Notes: generated by a model from the letters alone, not told the origin. 64,000 bases of DNA from Paenochrobactrum gallinarii (GCF_014205685.1 NZ_JACIIU010000004.1:186001-250000); one strand, 5' to 3'; shown: positions 11,212-21,233, counted from the first letter of the stretch. Numbers and translations: made by a program.

Positions 11212-12267
11212 TTAGTTCAGCGATACATTCTCGACGGTAAAGCCTTGGGCACGTAACAATTCCACGAGGCCGTCTTCGCCTGGCAAATGCAATGCGCCAA
11301 CAGCCATAAAAACATCGCCGTGATTGAAGAAAGTCAGGCCACGCTCCACCATATTGTGATTACGTTTGTTGATCATGATCTCTTCAAATTTTTGATAATC
11401 CTCATCATTGAGACCGTCTTCATCAAGAGCCTGCAACACAGGTGCCATCAGTCCGATGCGCCCTTCGAGATAAAGATGGGTGAGGGTTTCCATAAAATCA
11501 TCAATCTCTTCGATTGAACGCACACTTGCGAGCAAGCCTTTGTGATGAAACTCCATCGGCAGCGCTTTCATCGCTTCCAATTGTTCTGCTGCGGTCTCCA
11601 GCCCGACGAGATCTTTATCCTGCTCCTGTGCACGTTTTGCCAGCATCATATCCAGCGCGACTTTACCTTGTGCCTGATGCACGCTTTCACATTGCGGTAT
11701 GCTCAAAAGATTGGTGACTATCCACGGCTGAAGCTTGTCAAAGGCGGCGAGGCTGAGATTTCGCTTGGACAATTGCTGGCGAATTTCCAGTTGCTCCTCG
11801 TCGGAAAACAGTTTGGACAATGTGTCATTGCCCTGCATTTGGATGAGATCAGGCTGGTTGCTCAGAATTTTATTGATAAATGGCGGATCAAGAACATCGG
11901 TGGTTTCGATGATGACTGTTTCGGACTTGTCCAGCAATTCCAAAACCTGCGCCGGCGCATTGGAAATACGCGGATCGCTCAGATGCATTGTACCGAAAAG
12001 ATAAGAGGTTTTTACATCCGGCTTGGTTACTTTCCACAACAGGCCGGAATGGTTGGGCGTTTTTTCAGCTTCACTTTGCAGTTTTTGATAAGTGTCAGGA
12101 TGTTTCTTAGTGAAATCCGGCAACAGATTTTTAACCGGCTTACAGCTGCTTACTGAAGCCTCTTGCGCATGAGATTTTTGCGCGAATGCAAATGTGCTTG
12201 CTGCAAATAATAGCGTTAGCGTTAAAAAACGCGCGGGGGTTTTGAAGTGATGCCACATATTTTTCAT
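11212..12267 (-). CDS. TraB/GumN family protein, exported
   Basis: Member of the TraB/PrgY/GumN superfamily (erythromycin-esterase/Tiki-like fold, putative metalloprotease), whose biochemical role in bacteria is unsettled. The product is 351 residues, or 348 from the second Met. It has an N-terminal signal sequence (hydrophobic LTLTLLFAASTFAFA, cut near AQA/SHAQ). The family's two GX2H motifs are present: FGTMHLSD about 90 residues in and GALHLPGEDG near the C-terminus. Both are thought to bind metal. It is separated from xerC by 30 bp on the same strand and may be co-transcribed. Confidence 0.88.
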   Translation of the reverse strand: MKNMWHHFKTPARFLTLTLLFAASTFAFAQKSHAQEASVSSCKPVKNLLPDFTKKHPDTYQKLQSEAEKTPNHSGLLWKVTKPDVKTSYLFGTMHLSDPRISNAPAQVLELLDKSETVIIETTDVLDPPFINKILSNQPDLIQMQGNDTLSKLFSDEEQLEIRQQLSKRNLSLAAFDKLQPWIVTNLLSIPQCESVHQAQGKVALDMMLAKRAQEQDKDLVGLETAAEQLEAMKALPMEFHHKGLLASVRSIEEIDDFMETLTHLYLEGRIGLMAPVLQALDEDGLNDEDYQKFEEIMINKRNHNMVERGLTFFNHGDVFMAVGALHLPGEDGLVELLRAQGFTVENVSLN

Positions 12268-12297
12268 GTGGCGAATATAGGGGTGAAACTTGCAAAA

Positions 12298-13254
12298 TTA
12301 CATACGCGGATGGGCTTTATCGTAAATTTCCAATAAGCGATCCGTATCTACACCGGTATAGACCTGGGTGGTGGAAAGGCTGGCATGGCCAAGCAATTCC
12401 TGAATGGTGCGCAAATCTCCGCCGCGCCCTAATAAATGGGTCGCAAAAGAATGGCGCAAAGCGTGCGGTGTGGCGCTGTCCGGCAGACCAAGAGCGGAAC
12501 GCATTTTCTGCATTTCACGCTGGATGATGCCTTGTTGCAAGCGGCCACCTTTGGCACCGCGAAAAAGCGGTTGATCGGCACTTAAATCATATGGGCAGAG
12601 TTTGCGATAATCGGCCACGGCACGGTGGATGACGGGCAATAGCGGCACCATCCGGCTTTTGCCGCCCTTACCGGTGAGAACGATTGAACGCTCGTTGGGA
12701 TCATTGAGCGCATCCCCGTTAAGGTTGAGCGCTTCTGAGATACGCAAACCGCAACCATAAAGCAGTGTCAGCACGGCTGCATTGCGGGCGGCAATCCACG
12801 GTTCTTCCGCCAGTTGCTCGATTGTACTGACAACTTTAAGCGCATCTTGTGTGGTCAAAGGCTTTGGCAAAGATTTTGGCTGTTTGGGTGCGCGGATAGC
12901 GCTTGCCCCTGCCGCATTGGCAAGGCCACGGCGTTCCAGATGGCGCAATAGCGAGCGCACACCGGCAAGGCCGCGTCCAAGCGTGCGCGCACCGGCACCA
13001 TCATTACGGCGATTGGCTAAAAATGAGCGTAAATCTGCAACCCGCAAAGCGCTGACATCTTTCAGGCTTGGCGGTTCACCAAGGTGACCGGTTAAAAATT
13101 GCAGAAACTGGCGTGTGTCGCGTTCATAGGCTTGCAACGTATTGTCAGAGAGGCGGCGCGTTTCGCTTAAGCTTTTCAACCATTCTTCACGCGCAGCCTG
13201 CAAATCTGCGCGCGCTGGGATCAGAAATTCTTGTGATTTGGAAACTGTGCTCAT
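12298..13254 (-). CDS. xerC: Tyrosine recombinase XerC
   Basis: Resolves chromosome dimers at dif with XerD, under FtsK control. The 318 residues show an N-terminal SAM-like core-binding domain (about 18-110) and a catalytic domain with the full residue set: R171 in GCGLRISEAL, K196, H264 and R267 in HALRHSFATH, H290 in LLGHASLST and nucleophile Y299. Sequence and length fit chromosomal XerC rather than a phage integrase, and no att site or phage gene is nearby. FtsK, its partner in dimer resolution, lies 13 kb away in the window. Confidence 0.9.
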   Translation of the reverse strand: MSTVSKSQEFLIPARADLQAAREEWLKSLSETRRLSDNTLQAYERDTRQFLQFLTGHLGEPPSLKDVSALRVADLRSFLANRRNDGAGARTLGRGLAGVRSLLRHLERRGLANAAGASAIRAPKQPKSLPKPLTTQDALKVVSTIEQLAEEPWIAARNAAVLTLLYGCGLRISEALNLNGDALNDPNERSIVLTGKGGKSRMVPLLPVIHRAVADYRKLCPYDLSADQPLFRGAKGGRLQQGIIQREMQKMRSALGLPDSATPHALRHSFATHLLGRGGDLRTIQELLGHASLSTTQVYTGVDTDRLLEIYDKAHPRM

Positions 13255-13415
13255 GCGCTTTAAAATATGCCGTTTGATGAGTTAAGCGATGCAACTATTG
13301 TGCCATTGAGTTATTACTCAGAGCTTACATATTATTTTTTCAATCAATTATCTTGGACTTTGCCTGAAGATTGGTTAATCGGAAGCAAACTCTTTGATGC
13401 ATGTTAGGAACCATC

Positions 13416-13988
13416 ATGTCGCGTCCGGAAAACCCTGTTCAACTTGCCGTTATCGGTGCTGCACACGGCATACGTGGTGAAGTGCGGGTCAAACCCTATA
13501 CAGAAGATCCGCTGGCGATCGGTGATTATGGTCTGCTTTATGATAAGCAGGGCAAATCTTATGAAGTGCTGGATGTGCGTAACGCGAAGACCGTGGTCAT
13601 CGTTCGTTTTCGCGGTATCAATGACCGCAATGCTGCCGAAGCATTGAACGGCACAGAATTATTTATTGATCGTTCGCAATTGTCGGAAGATCTGGATGAT
13701 GACGAGTTTTATTATGCCGATCTGATTGGCTTACAAGCCTATGACAAGCAAGGCAATAATCACGGTCGTGTCCATGCTTTGTTTGATTTTGGTGGTGGTG
13801 ATCTGATTGAACTGCGTCTAACAGGGCGCAAACCAATGCTTATTCCGTTTACCGAAGCCGCAGTCACCGAGATTGATCTGACCAATGGCAAGATCATTGT
13901 TGATCCTTATGCGGCAGGTCTTATTGCCGATCAGGACGATGATTATCCTGACGATGGCTATGATGATGAACGCGATCGTGAAGTATGA
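13416..13988 (+). CDS. rimM: Ribosome maturation factor RimM
   Basis: Binds ribosomal protein S19 and assists maturation of the 30S head. The 190-residue product has the RimM N-terminal beta-barrel ([20 protein letters not shown]) and a PRC-barrel half ([15 protein letters not shown]...). It ends in an acidic low-complexity tail, [14 protein letters not shown]. The ATG at 13416 is chosen because TAGGAA sits six bases upstream; an ATG at 13401 would add five residues. The stop overlaps trmD (ATGA). In many bacteria rpsP precedes rimM; here the upstream neighbour is divergent xerC. Confidence 0.95.
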   Translation: MSRPENPVQLAVIGAAHGIRGEVRVKPYTEDPLAIGDYGLLYDKQGKSYEVLDVRNAKTVVIVRFRGINDRNAAEALNGTELFIDRSQLSEDLDDDEFYYADLIGLQAYDKQGNNHGRVHALFDFGGGDLIELRLTGRKPMLIPFTEAAVTEIDLTNGKIIVDPYAAGLIADQDDDYPDDGYDDERDREV

Positions 13989-14698
13989 GCGCTGATATGA
14001 CATTGAAAAAATTTCAGGCATCGGTGCTGACGCTTTATCCGGAAATGTTTCCGGGCCCTTTGGGTGTGTCCCTGGCTGGTAAAGCTTTGAACGATGAAAA
14101 ATGGTCACTGGAAACCGTTCAGATTCGTGATTTTGCTGAAGATAAACATCGCATGGTGGATGATACGCCGTCAGGCGGCGGTGCCGGTATGGTGATGAAA
14201 GCGGATGTGGTGGCAAGAGCTATCGATTCGGTTGCCGATCATCGTCCGAAATTGCTGATGAGCCCGCGCGGCAAACCATTGACGCAAAAACGCGTGCGCG
14301 AATTGGCGGCAGGTGATGGCGCAATCATCATGTGCGGGCGCTTTGAAGGGCTGGATGAGCGGGTGATTGAAAGCCGCGAACTGGAAGAGATTTCCATCGG
14401 GGATTATATTCTCTCGGGCGGCGAAACCGCTGCTATCGTGCTGCTTGATGCCATCGTGCGCTTATTACCAGGTGTCATGGGCAATCAGGAATCAGGGGAA
14501 ACCGAAAGCTTTGAAACAGGGCTTTTGGAACATCCGCATTATACCCGTCCGCAAGTGTGGGAAGGGCGCTCCATTCCTGAGGTGCTGACTTCGGGCAATC
14601 ATGGTGCGATTGATAAATGGCGCCGTGTTCAGGCCGAAGAGATCACCAAAACACGCCGCCCTGATTTATGGGAAGCTTTTAAAGGCATCAAGAAATAA
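13985..14698 (+). CDS. trmD: tRNA (guanine-N1-)-methyltransferase TrmD
   Basis: Adds the N1 methyl group to G37 of tRNAs, using S-adenosylmethionine, to maintain reading frame. The 237 residues begin with [18 protein letters not shown] and contain the glycine-rich GGGAGMVMK and [13 protein letters not shown]. The SPOUT trefoil-knot motifs are [12 protein letters not shown] and [14 protein letters not shown]. Start and stop overlap both neighbours (ATGA with rimM, TAATG with the DUF4260 gene), so translation is coupled across the three genes. Confidence 0.97.
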   Translation: MSADMTLKKFQASVLTLYPEMFPGPLGVSLAGKALNDEKWSLETVQIRDFAEDKHRMVDDTPSGGGAGMVMKADVVARAIDSVADHRPKLLMSPRGKPLTQKRVRELAAGDGAIIMCGRFEGLDERVIESRELEEISIGDYILSGGETAAIVLLDAIVRLLPGVMGNQESGETESFETGLLEHPHYTRPQVWEGRSIPEVLTSGNHGAIDKWRRVQAEEITKTRRPDLWEAFKGIKK

Positions 14699-15054
14699 TG
14701 CAGATTTTGCGTCGCGCAGAATATGGGGCGGTTTTACTGATTGCTCTATGGTTTTATGCAATCAGCGGCGCAAGCTGGTGGCTGTTTGCGCTTTGTTTTC
14801 TGGTGCCGGATTTTACCATGACCGGTTATGTTTTCGGTAATCGGGCAGGGGCGGTCATTTATAATATCGGCCATAGTTTTTTGGGCGTGATTGCTCTGGC
14901 TACATTCATCCATATCTACGATCAGGAATGGTTGTGGCCTTATATGCTGATCTGGTTTGCGCATATCGCTTTTGACCGGATGCTAGGTTACGGGCTGAAA
15001 TATGTGTCGAGCTTTCAGGATACGCATATGGGTTCTATTGGCAGGCAAAAATAA
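14698..15054 (+). CDS. DUF4260 family small membrane protein
   Basis: 118 residues, strongly hydrophobic, with about three to four predicted membrane segments. The composition and the motif LVPDFTMTGYVFGNRAGAVIYN with a later HSFLGV and AHIAFDRMLGYGLKY match the DUF4260 family, whose function is unknown. Its ATG overlaps the trmD stop (TAATG), so it is translationally coupled. It splits the usual trmD-rplS adjacency. No catalytic residues can be assigned; conserved Asp and His residues near membrane ends are visible. Confidence 0.85.
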   Translation: MQILRRAEYGAVLLIALWFYAISGASWWLFALCFLVPDFTMTGYVFGNRAGAVIYNIGHSFLGVIALATFIHIYDQEWLWPYMLIWFAHIAFDRMLGYGLKYVSSFQDTHMGSIGRQK

Positions 15055-15271
15055 TAAGGCCATAAAAACTTGCGATCTGCCTGTGCCCGCAGAGTTGATT
15101 ATGTCACGTTAATAGTGTATTGCGACGCCAGTTCCGGAAGAATCCGGACGTTCGCTAAATCAATAAATGGTGAACCGCCCCTGCTGAAAAGCATAAATTT
15201 GTGGCCATGTTGCTACAAGTGAAGCGTTGGGCGCTCTGGCTGTTTGAGAAGAACTACTAAGGATCAGAACG

Positions 15272-15709
15272 ATGGATATCATTAGCCAGCTCAACGCTGA
15301 ACAGGTTGCTAAAATCGAAGAAAAGCGCAAGCTGCCAGATTTTCAGCCAGGTGACACTGTACGTGTTATGGTTCGCGTAACTGAAGGTACACGTACACGT
15401 GTACAGGCTTACGAAGGCGTTTGCATTGCACGCGCTGGTGCAGGCCTCAACGAAAACTTCACAGTTCGTAAGATTTCTTACGGTGAAGGCGTTGAACGCG
15501 TATTCCCGGTTTACTCCCCACTGGTTGAAGGTGTTGAAGTTGTTCGTCGCGGTAAAGTACGTCGCGCCAAGCTCTACTACCTGCGCGGCCTGACCGGTAA
15601 AGCAGCTCGTATTGCTGAAAAGAAAGACAACCGCACCAAAGCAGAACGCGAAGCTGACAAGCTTGCTGCTGCTAAGGAAGCCGCTGCAAAAGCTGCTGCT
15701 GCTGAATAA
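15272..15709 (+). CDS. rplS: 50S ribosomal protein L19
   Basis: Large-subunit protein at the 30S-50S interface. The first ~115 residues carry the family core ([26 protein letters not shown]..., then [13 protein letters not shown] and [24 protein letters not shown]). The 145-residue length comes from a basic/alanine-rich tail (about 120-145), common in Rhizobiales L19. AAGGATCAGAACG precedes the ATG. Codons look strongly biased, as expected for a ribosomal gene. The gap of 217 bp upstream of it may hold its own promoter. Confidence 0.98.
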   Translation: MDIISQLNAEQVAKIEEKRKLPDFQPGDTVRVMVRVTEGTRTRVQAYEGVCIARAGAGLNENFTVRKISYGEGVERVFPVYSPLVEGVEVVRRGKVRRAKLYYLRGLTGKAARIAEKKDNRTKAEREADKLAAAKEAAAKAAAAE

Positions 15710-15733
15710 GATCAGCAAAAATGATTATAAAAC

Positions 15734-15760
15734 AGGCGGCCTTCGGGTCGCCTTTTTTAT
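15734..15760 (+). terminator. Intrinsic terminator after rplS
   Basis: AGGCGGCC (15734-15741), a TTCG tetraloop, GGTCGCCT (15746-15753) and a T run. The 8-bp stem has one G-U pair. Confidence 0.92.
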
Positions 15761-16140
15761 TTGCTGAATTTGCAAAAAATTATTACTCATTCCGACTCAA
15801 TTAAAATGCGTGAAAATGCATGATGAAAGAAAACTGAAATGCAATTTCTCAGCGCTGAATGATGTAAAACAGGGGCTAAGCTACAGGAATTACTGCTGCT
15901 GCGGCTTTTTACCCCGCCTGAATGGCTCAAAATGCGGGTTTTACAGCGTTTTTCGCTATTCTTGCTGGCCGTAATTCTGCTATAATCTAGGCGCAAACGA
16001 AGTTTTTTGCATGTTTTCGGTCGGTTTTGTTTCGGAATCTTGCTGCGACACCCTGTTGCGCTTGCTGTTTCTTGACGAAACCGTGCTGTCAGTGCATAGA
16101 CAATCATTATTTTTTAGAACCGTTCAAAGGATACTCCGCA
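15761..16140 (+). other. Intergenic region upstream of leuC
   Basis: 380 bp without a supported gene. It contains a perfect -10 hexamer TATAAT at 15981-15986, but no good -35 partner at the usual spacing, so a start near 15993 is only a guess. The last 114 bp are open in the leuC frame (from a TTG at 16027) and would encode a cysteine-rich stretch. There is no ATG in that extension, and the leuC ATG has its own AAAGGA. Confidence 0.4.
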
Positions 16141-17550
16141 ATGAGCGCGCCGCGTACACTTTATGACAAGATTTGGGACGATCATCTGGTGGATCAGCAG
16201 GATGATGGTACCTGCCTCCTCTACATTGACCGCCACCTTGTCCACGAAGTGACAAGCCCGCAGGCTTTTGAAGGTCTGCGTATGACAGGACGTAAAGTTC
16301 GTCATCCGGAGCGCACTTTGGCTGTGGTTGATCATAACGTGCCGACTTCGCCTGACCGTGTAAATGGTATTAAAAACGAAGAAAGCCGCATTCAGGTTGA
16401 AGCACTGGCGAAAAACGCTGCTGATTTCGGCGTTGAATATTATTCCGAGCGCGACAAGCGTCAGGGCGTTGTGCATATCGTTGGTCCGGAACAGGGCTTT
16501 ACACTGCCGGGCATGACCATTGTTTGCGGCGACAGCCATACCTCAACTCACGGTGCTTTCGGCTCTCTGGCACATGGTATCGGTACATCTGAGGTGGAAC
16601 ATGTTCTGGCAACCCAGACCCTGATCCAGAAAAAGGCTAAAAACATGCTGGTGCGTGTGGATGGCAAACTGGCACCGGGTGTAACCGCTAAAGACATAAC
16701 ACTTGCAATCATCGGTAAAATCGGCACCGCTGGCGGTACTGGTTATGTGATCGAATATGCCGGCGATGCAATCACCTCCTTGACCATGGAAGGCCGTATG
16801 ACGGTCTGCAATATGTCGATTGAAGGCGGTGCACGCGCTGGTCTGATTGCACCCGACGATACAACATTTGATTATATCCGTGGCAAGCCGCGCGCCCCGC
16901 AAGGTGAGCAGCTTGAACAGGCAATCGCTTATTGGAAGACCCTTCGCTCCGACGAAGGCGCTCATTTCGATAAGGTTGTAACCCTCGATGCGGCTGAAAT
17001 CTCACCGGTTGTTACATGGGGTTCTTCGCCGGAAGATGTGGTTTTCGTGACCGATGTGGTACCAAATCCGGATGACATTAAGGATGACACCAAGCGTTCA
17101 TCCAAATGGCGTGCGCTGGAATATATGGATCTGAAGCCGGGCACCAAGATCACCGATATCGCGATTGATCGCGTCTTTATCGGTTCTTGCACCAATGGCC
17201 GTATTGAAGATCTGCGTGACGCCGCGCGCATGGTTGAAGGCAAGAAAGTTGCCTCTACCGTCAATGCGATGATCGTTCCGGGCTCGGGTCTTGTAAAAGA
17301 AATGGCTGAAGCTGAAGGTCTGGACAAGATTTTCATCGAAGCAGGCTTTGACTGGCGTGAGCCGGGTTGCTCCATGTGTCTGGCGATGAATGATGATCGT
17401 CTGGCACCGGGTGAACGCTGTGCTTCCACTTCAAACCGAAACTTTGAAGGTCGTCAGGGCTTTAAAGGCCGCACTCATCTGGTGTCGCCTGCTATGGCTG
17501 CAGCCGCTGCTGTTGCAGGTCATTTCGTTGATATCCGCGACTGGAAATAA
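16141..17550 (+). CDS. leuC: 3-isopropylmalate dehydratase large subunit
   Basis: With LeuD (not in this window) it isomerises 2- to 3-isopropylmalate in leucine synthesis, using a [4Fe-4S] cluster. The 469 residues are full length, with the active-site histidine region [20 protein letters not shown]. The cluster cysteines are one in [12 protein letters not shown] and two in CSMCLAMN. The ATG at 16141, preceded by AAAGGATACTCCGCA, gives the family's standard N-terminus ([16 protein letters not shown]). It stands alone between terminators. Confidence 0.98.
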   Translation: MSAPRTLYDKIWDDHLVDQQDDGTCLLYIDRHLVHEVTSPQAFEGLRMTGRKVRHPERTLAVVDHNVPTSPDRVNGIKNEESRIQVEALAKNAADFGVEYYSERDKRQGVVHIVGPEQGFTLPGMTIVCGDSHTSTHGAFGSLAHGIGTSEVEHVLATQTLIQKKAKNMLVRVDGKLAPGVTAKDITLAIIGKIGTAGGTGYVIEYAGDAITSLTMEGRMTVCNMSIEGGARAGLIAPDDTTFDYIRGKPRAPQGEQLEQAIAYWKTLRSDEGAHFDKVVTLDAAEISPVVTWGSSPEDVVFVTDVVPNPDDIKDDTKRSSKWRALEYMDLKPGTKITDIAIDRVFIGSCTNGRIEDLRDAARMVEGKKVASTVNAMIVPGSGLVKEMAEAEGLDKIFIEAGFDWREPGCSMCLAMNDDRLAPGERCASTSNRNFEGRQGFKGRTHLVSPAMAAAAAVAGHFVDIRDWK

Positions 17551-17574
17551 TCCACATCTGCGGATGAGTTTTAA

Positions 17575-17604
17575 AGGGGTGCAGTTTTATCTGCACCCTT
17601 TTTT
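17575..17604 (+). terminator. Intrinsic terminator after leuC
   Basis: GGGTGCAG (17577-17584), loop TTTTAT, CTGCACCC (17591-17598), then a T run. Confidence 0.92.
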
Positions 17605-17770
17605 ATTAAGGCATAAGCGATAAATAGCGGGCTTTTACCCGTGACGTAAAAGCGCTTCGCACTTTTGTCTGAAATGCTTTAGAAAGAAAGTCAGTTTGGA
17701 ATAGTAAGACGATTGTACTTGAAACTGGTTTATACAGATTATGCATATATGATTTGGAGGACTGACCTAA

Positions 17771-18229
17771 ATGTCGAATGAGCATGCTTTTGATATTGCT
17801 TTGTTGCATTTGCGCGATGCCCATGAATTTGCACCTTTGCTGGCAAGTTACGCGCAAGCTTTGAAGCGCGGCGCACCACGCCGTCCCGATGAATATTATG
17901 CCGAGCATTTGTTGCAGGATCGCAGCGCCGAAATTTTAGGCGCGCGCCTGAATGGTCAAATCGTCGGCTTCTCGATTTTCTACGATTTGCCGGAGCCGGT
18001 ATCAGGTATGCGTGCAGGGCAGGTCGATCACATTTATGTGCATCATGAGCATCGTGGCAAAGGTATTGCCAAAGCATTGATTGATGTGCTGGCTGATAAA
18101 GCGGAAGAACGTGGCTGGAGCAAGCTGATGCTGAATGCGCCGCGCGTGCCGGAAGATGGTCGCAAACTTTATGAGCAGGTAGCAACCGCTGCCGACTGGT
18201 CCAGCTATGTGATTCGCTTCGGCGTTTGA
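17771..18229 (+). CDS. GNAT family N-acetyltransferase
   Basis: 152-residue single-domain acetyltransferase that uses acetyl-CoA; the substrate is unknown. The GNAT core is visible: beta strands around RLNGQIVGFSIFYDLPEP, then VDHIYVHHEHRGKGIAKALID, where RGKGIA is the pyrophosphate-binding loop (motif A, R/Q-x-x-G-x-G/A). The C-terminus has the Tyr-containing NAPRVPEDGRKLYEQVA segment. GGAGG lies about ten bases before the ATG. It has its own transcription unit between leuC and sdhC. It could act on a small molecule or a protein N-terminus; the sequence does not say. Confidence 0.88.
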   Translation: MSNEHAFDIALLHLRDAHEFAPLLASYAQALKRGAPRRPDEYYAEHLLQDRSAEILGARLNGQIVGFSIFYDLPEPVSGMRAGQVDHIYVHHEHRGKGIAKALIDVLADKAEERGWSKLMLNAPRVPEDGRKLYEQVATAADWSSYVIRFGV

Positions 18230-18330
18230 GAAAAGCATGTGCCGGATATGGTGTTAATAAGTTGATTTAAAACAGCAACTTTTAAGGGGTTCCTGTTTTA
18301 ACCGATTGAAGTGCACTGAATGGCGGATTT

Positions 18331-18484
18331 TCGCAGAAGCTGCGACTAAATGTTTAAATCTAAGCCAAAAGCGACTTTGACGTGGTCGCAAAAGAGCAGT
18401 AAACCACCAAGTAGATGATCGTATTTTGCGATCTCAACGTATTTTACCCGATCGGGTGCGCAAGTGAGGATTGGATTGCGCACC
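18331..18484 (+). promoter_or_regulatory. Hairpin-rich leader region of sdhCDAB
   Basis: The 329 bp between the GNAT gene and sdhC hold no ORF with support but several perfect inverted repeats. These are TCGCAG/CTGCGA with a 3-nt loop (18331-18345); GCGAC/GTCGC (18371-18389); and GGTGCGCAA (18455-18463) with TTGCGCACC (18476-18484), a 9-bp stem with a 12-nt loop that exposes AGGA. A possible -35 TTGACG lies at 18377-18382 with a poor -10 17 bp on. The last hairpin is about 75 nt before the sdhC ATG. Confidence 0.45.
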
Positions 18485-18558
18485 AATGTCTTTAATGGTT
18501 CGTGGATTTACGAGCCCTTATGATCGGGACGTTACGCAAGGGAAGCCTACGAAAAGCC

Positions 18559-18957
18559 ATGACACAACCCACATCAACGCGTCAGCGCCCTTTATCTCCC
18601 CATTTGTCGGTGTATCGCTGGACCATCACGATGGCCATGTCGACACTGCACCGCCTGACCGGTATCGCACTTTATGGCGGTACTGTGCTTTTGGCCATCT
18701 GGCTGCTGTCAGCTGCAATCAGCGAAGAATGCTTTAATGCAGTCAACGTAGTTTACGGCTCAATCATCGGCCGCTTTATCCTGTTTTGCTACACATGGGC
18801 TTTGTTGCACCATATGGCTGGTGGCGTGCGCCACTTCATCTGGGATATGGGCGCTGCGATGGAAAAACATACCGCTTCCAAGATTGCATGGGCATCATTG
18901 ATTTTCTCACTGGCTGCAACCGTGCTGGTCTGGGTTATCGGTTACTCGGTGCGCTAA
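18559..18957 (+). CDS. sdhC: Succinate dehydrogenase cytochrome b556 subunit
   Basis: Membrane anchor that binds heme b and ubiquinone for complex II. The 132 residues contain three membrane helices. The quinone-site signature is PLSPHLSVYRW followed by S28 and R32 in STLHRLTG. The likely heme ligand is a histidine in ALLHHMAGGVRH (H84 or H85). The ATG at 18559 gives the family N-terminus; an upstream in-frame codon at 18502 would add 19 unlikely residues. First gene of sdhCDAB. Confidence 0.95.
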   Translation: MTQPTSTRQRPLSPHLSVYRWTITMAMSTLHRLTGIALYGGTVLLAIWLLSAAISEECFNAVNVVYGSIIGRFILFCYTWALLHHMAGGVRHFIWDMGAAMEKHTASKIAWASLIFSLAATVLVWVIGYSVR

Positions 18958-18969
18958 AAGGAGATGACT

Positions 18970-19353
18970 ATGAAAGATATGCGTACTCCTCTTGGTAAGG
19001 TTCGCGGGCTCGGTTCTGCTAAAGAAGGCACCGGCCATTTCTGGGCGCAGCGTATGAGCGCTGTGGCTCTGGTGCCGCTGGTTCTTTTCTTTGTCGGTTT
19101 GGTCGCCTCCTTGAACGGCGCTGATTATGCGACAGTGAAAGCAACACTTGGTCATCCGGTGATTGCCATCATCATGGCGCTTTTCATCGTAACGGGTGCC
19201 TACCACATGCGCCTTGGCATGCAGGTTGTTGTGGAAGATTATATTCATAGCGAAGGCATGAAGATCCTGCTGGTTATGCTCAACACATTCTTCTCGTTTG
19301 TGATTGGCTTTGCCGGTGTATTTGCGATCCTCAAGCTCAGCTTCGGAGGTTGA
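18970..19353 (+). CDS. sdhD: Succinate dehydrogenase membrane anchor subunit
   Basis: Second membrane anchor of complex II, pairing with SdhC around the heme and quinone. The 127-residue protein begins [28 protein letters not shown], the usual alphaproteobacterial start, then three hydrophobic helices. A histidine in [18 protein letters not shown] is the probable heme ligand. AGGAG at 18959-18963 is six bases before the ATG at 18970 and directly abuts the ATG at 18964, so 18970 is preferred. It lies 12 bp after sdhC. Confidence 0.95.
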   Translation: MKDMRTPLGKVRGLGSAKEGTGHFWAQRMSAVALVPLVLFFVGLVASLNGADYATVKATLGHPVIAIIMALFIVTGAYHMRLGMQVVVEDYIHSEGMKILLVMLNTFFSFVIGFAGVFAILKLSFGG

Positions 19354-19361
19354 TAAGCCCG

Positions 19362-21218
19362 ATGGCTAAAACAGAAAATAAAGCAGCAGGCGCTGATAAA
19401 GTTAAATTTGGTGGTCGCACATATACCTATGTGGATCATAAGTTTGATGTGGTTGTTGTTGGTGCCGGTGGTGCGGGCTTGCGCGCAACACTCGGTATGG
19501 CTGAGCAGGGTTTTAAAACTGCCTGTATCACTAAAGTTTTCCCGACCCGCTCGCACACTGTTGCGGCGCAGGGCGGTATTGCTGCATCCCTTTCCAATAT
19601 GGGGCCGGACTCATGGCAGTGGCACATGTACGATACCGTCAAAGGTTCGGACTGGCTCGGCGATATGGATGCGATGGAATATCTGGCGCGTGAAGCACCG
19701 GCTGCAGTTTATGAGCTGGAACATTACGGTGTACCGTTCTCGCGTACCGAAGAAGGCAAGATTTATCAGCGTCCGTTCGGCGGTCATATGCAGAACTTTG
19801 GTGATGGCCCGCCGGTACAGCGCACATGTGCTGCTGCTGACCGTACCGGTCACGCAATTTTGCACACACTTTACGGCCAGTCTTTGAAAAACAATGCGCA
19901 GTTCTTCATTGAATATTTCGCGCTTGATCTGATCATGACCGACGGTGTTTGCACCGGTGTTGTTGCATGGAACCTCGATGACGGCACCATCCATCGCTTT
20001 TCAGCCAAAATGGTTGTGCTGGCGACCGGTGGTTATGGCCGTGCTTATTTCTCCGCAACATCAGCCCATACCTGCACCGGTGACGGTGGCGGTATGGTTG
20101 CACGTGCTGGCCTGCCTTTGCAGGATATGGAATTTGTTCAGTTTCACCCGACAGGTATTTACGGCGCAGGCTGCCTGATTACCGAAGGTGCGCGCGGTGA
20201 AGGCGGCTATCTGGTCAACTCAGAAGGTGAGCGCTTCATGGAGCGTTATGCGCCTTCTGCCAAGGATCTGGCATCACGTGACGTGGTTTCGCGTTGTATG
20301 ACACTGGAAATCCGCGCTGGTCGCGGTGTTGGTAAAGATAAAGATCATATCTACCTGCATCTTGATCATCTGGATCCTGAAGTTCTGCATGAGCGCTTGC
20401 CGGGTATTTCGGAAAGTGCCAAGATTTTTGCCGGTGTTGATCTGACCAAAGAACCAATTCCGGTTATCCCGACTGTTCACTACAATATGGGTGGTATTCC
20501 GACCAACTATTGGGGTGAAGTGCTGAACCCGACCGAAGCTGATCCGCATCGCGTACAGCCTGGTCTGATGGCTGTTGGTGAAGCCGGTTGTGCTTCCGTT
20601 CACGGTGCAAACCGTCTCGGCTCCAACTCGCTGATCGACTTGGTGGTCTTTGGCCGTGCGGCTGCAATCCGCGCTGGTGAAGTGATCGACCGTGATGCAA
20701 AAATTCCAGCCATTAATGAAGCAGCCTGTGATGTGATCATGGAGCGCTTTGATCGCCTGCGTTTTGCCAATGGTTCCACACCAACGGCAGTGCTGCGTGA
20801 TAAGATGCAGCGCACCATGCAGGAAGAAGCGGCTGTGTTCCGTACATCTGAATCCCTGAAGGAAGGCTGTGTCCGTATGGCCGCCATCTGGAAGGAAATG
20901 CCGGATATTAAAGTCACTGACCGTTCGATGATCTGGAACTCCGATCTGGTGGAAACACTGGAACTGGAAAACCTGATGGCGAATGCGATCACCACTGTGG
21001 TGGCAGCAGAAGCCCGCAAGGAAAGCCGCGGCGCGCATGCGCATGAGGACTATCCGGATCGTGATGACGTCAACTGGCGCAAGCACTCTTTGGCATGGCT
21101 GTCGGAAAATGGCGACGTCAAGCTCGGCTATCGTCCGGTACAGCTTGAGCCACTCGTCAAAGAAGAAGACGGCGGCATCAGCCTTGAAAAAATCGCGCCA
21201 AAAGCGCGTGTATATTGA
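19362..21218 (+). CDS. sdhA: Succinate dehydrogenase flavoprotein subunit
   Basis: Catalytic subunit that oxidises succinate to fumarate and passes electrons to SdhB. The 618 residues have the FAD dinucleotide motif [11 protein letters not shown] (33-43) and H65 in [12 protein letters not shown], the histidine that binds FAD covalently. The substrate-side motifs are [15 protein letters not shown] and [10 protein letters not shown], and the C-terminal FAD motif is [16 protein letters not shown]. The ATG at 19362 follows GGAGG at the end of sdhD by about 12 nt. Confidence 0.98.
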   Translation: MAKTENKAAGADKVKFGGRTYTYVDHKFDVVVVGAGGAGLRATLGMAEQGFKTACITKVFPTRSHTVAAQGGIAASLSNMGPDSWQWHMYDTVKGSDWLGDMDAMEYLAREAPAAVYELEHYGVPFSRTEEGKIYQRPFGGHMQNFGDGPPVQRTCAAADRTGHAILHTLYGQSLKNNAQFFIEYFALDLIMTDGVCTGVVAWNLDDGTIHRFSAKMVVLATGGYGRAYFSATSAHTCTGDGGGMVARAGLPLQDMEFVQFHPTGIYGAGCLITEGARGEGGYLVNSEGERFMERYAPSAKDLASRDVVSRCMTLEIRAGRGVGKDKDHIYLHLDHLDPEVLHERLPGISESAKIFAGVDLTKEPIPVIPTVHYNMGGIPTNYWGEVLNPTEADPHRVQPGLMAVGEAGCASVHGANRLGSNSLIDLVVFGRAAAIRAGEVIDRDAKIPAINEAACDVIMERFDRLRFANGSTPTAVLRDKMQRTMQEEAAVFRTSESLKEGCVRMAAIWKEMPDIKVTDRSMIWNSDLVETLELENLMANAITTVVAAEARKESRGAHAHEDYPDRDDVNWRKHSLAWLSENGDVKLGYRPVQLEPLVKEEDGGISLEKIAPKARVY

Positions 21219-21233
21219 TCGGGGGACAGAGCA

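Noticed and set aside
12298-13254. Tyrosine recombinase as a phage or island integrase
   Set aside because: Sequence length and motifs fit chromosomal XerC. No tRNA, att repeat or phage cluster flanks it.
16027-16140. N-terminal extension of LeuC
   Set aside because: It would start at TTG and make LeuC 507 residues instead of the usual ~469. The ATG at 16141 has AAAGGA and gives the standard N-terminus.
17648-17666. AAAAGCGCTTCGCACTTTT-like palindrome as a third dispersed repeat
   Set aside because: Too short, and not similar to the ~105-bp repeat family; it looks like a chance palindrome.
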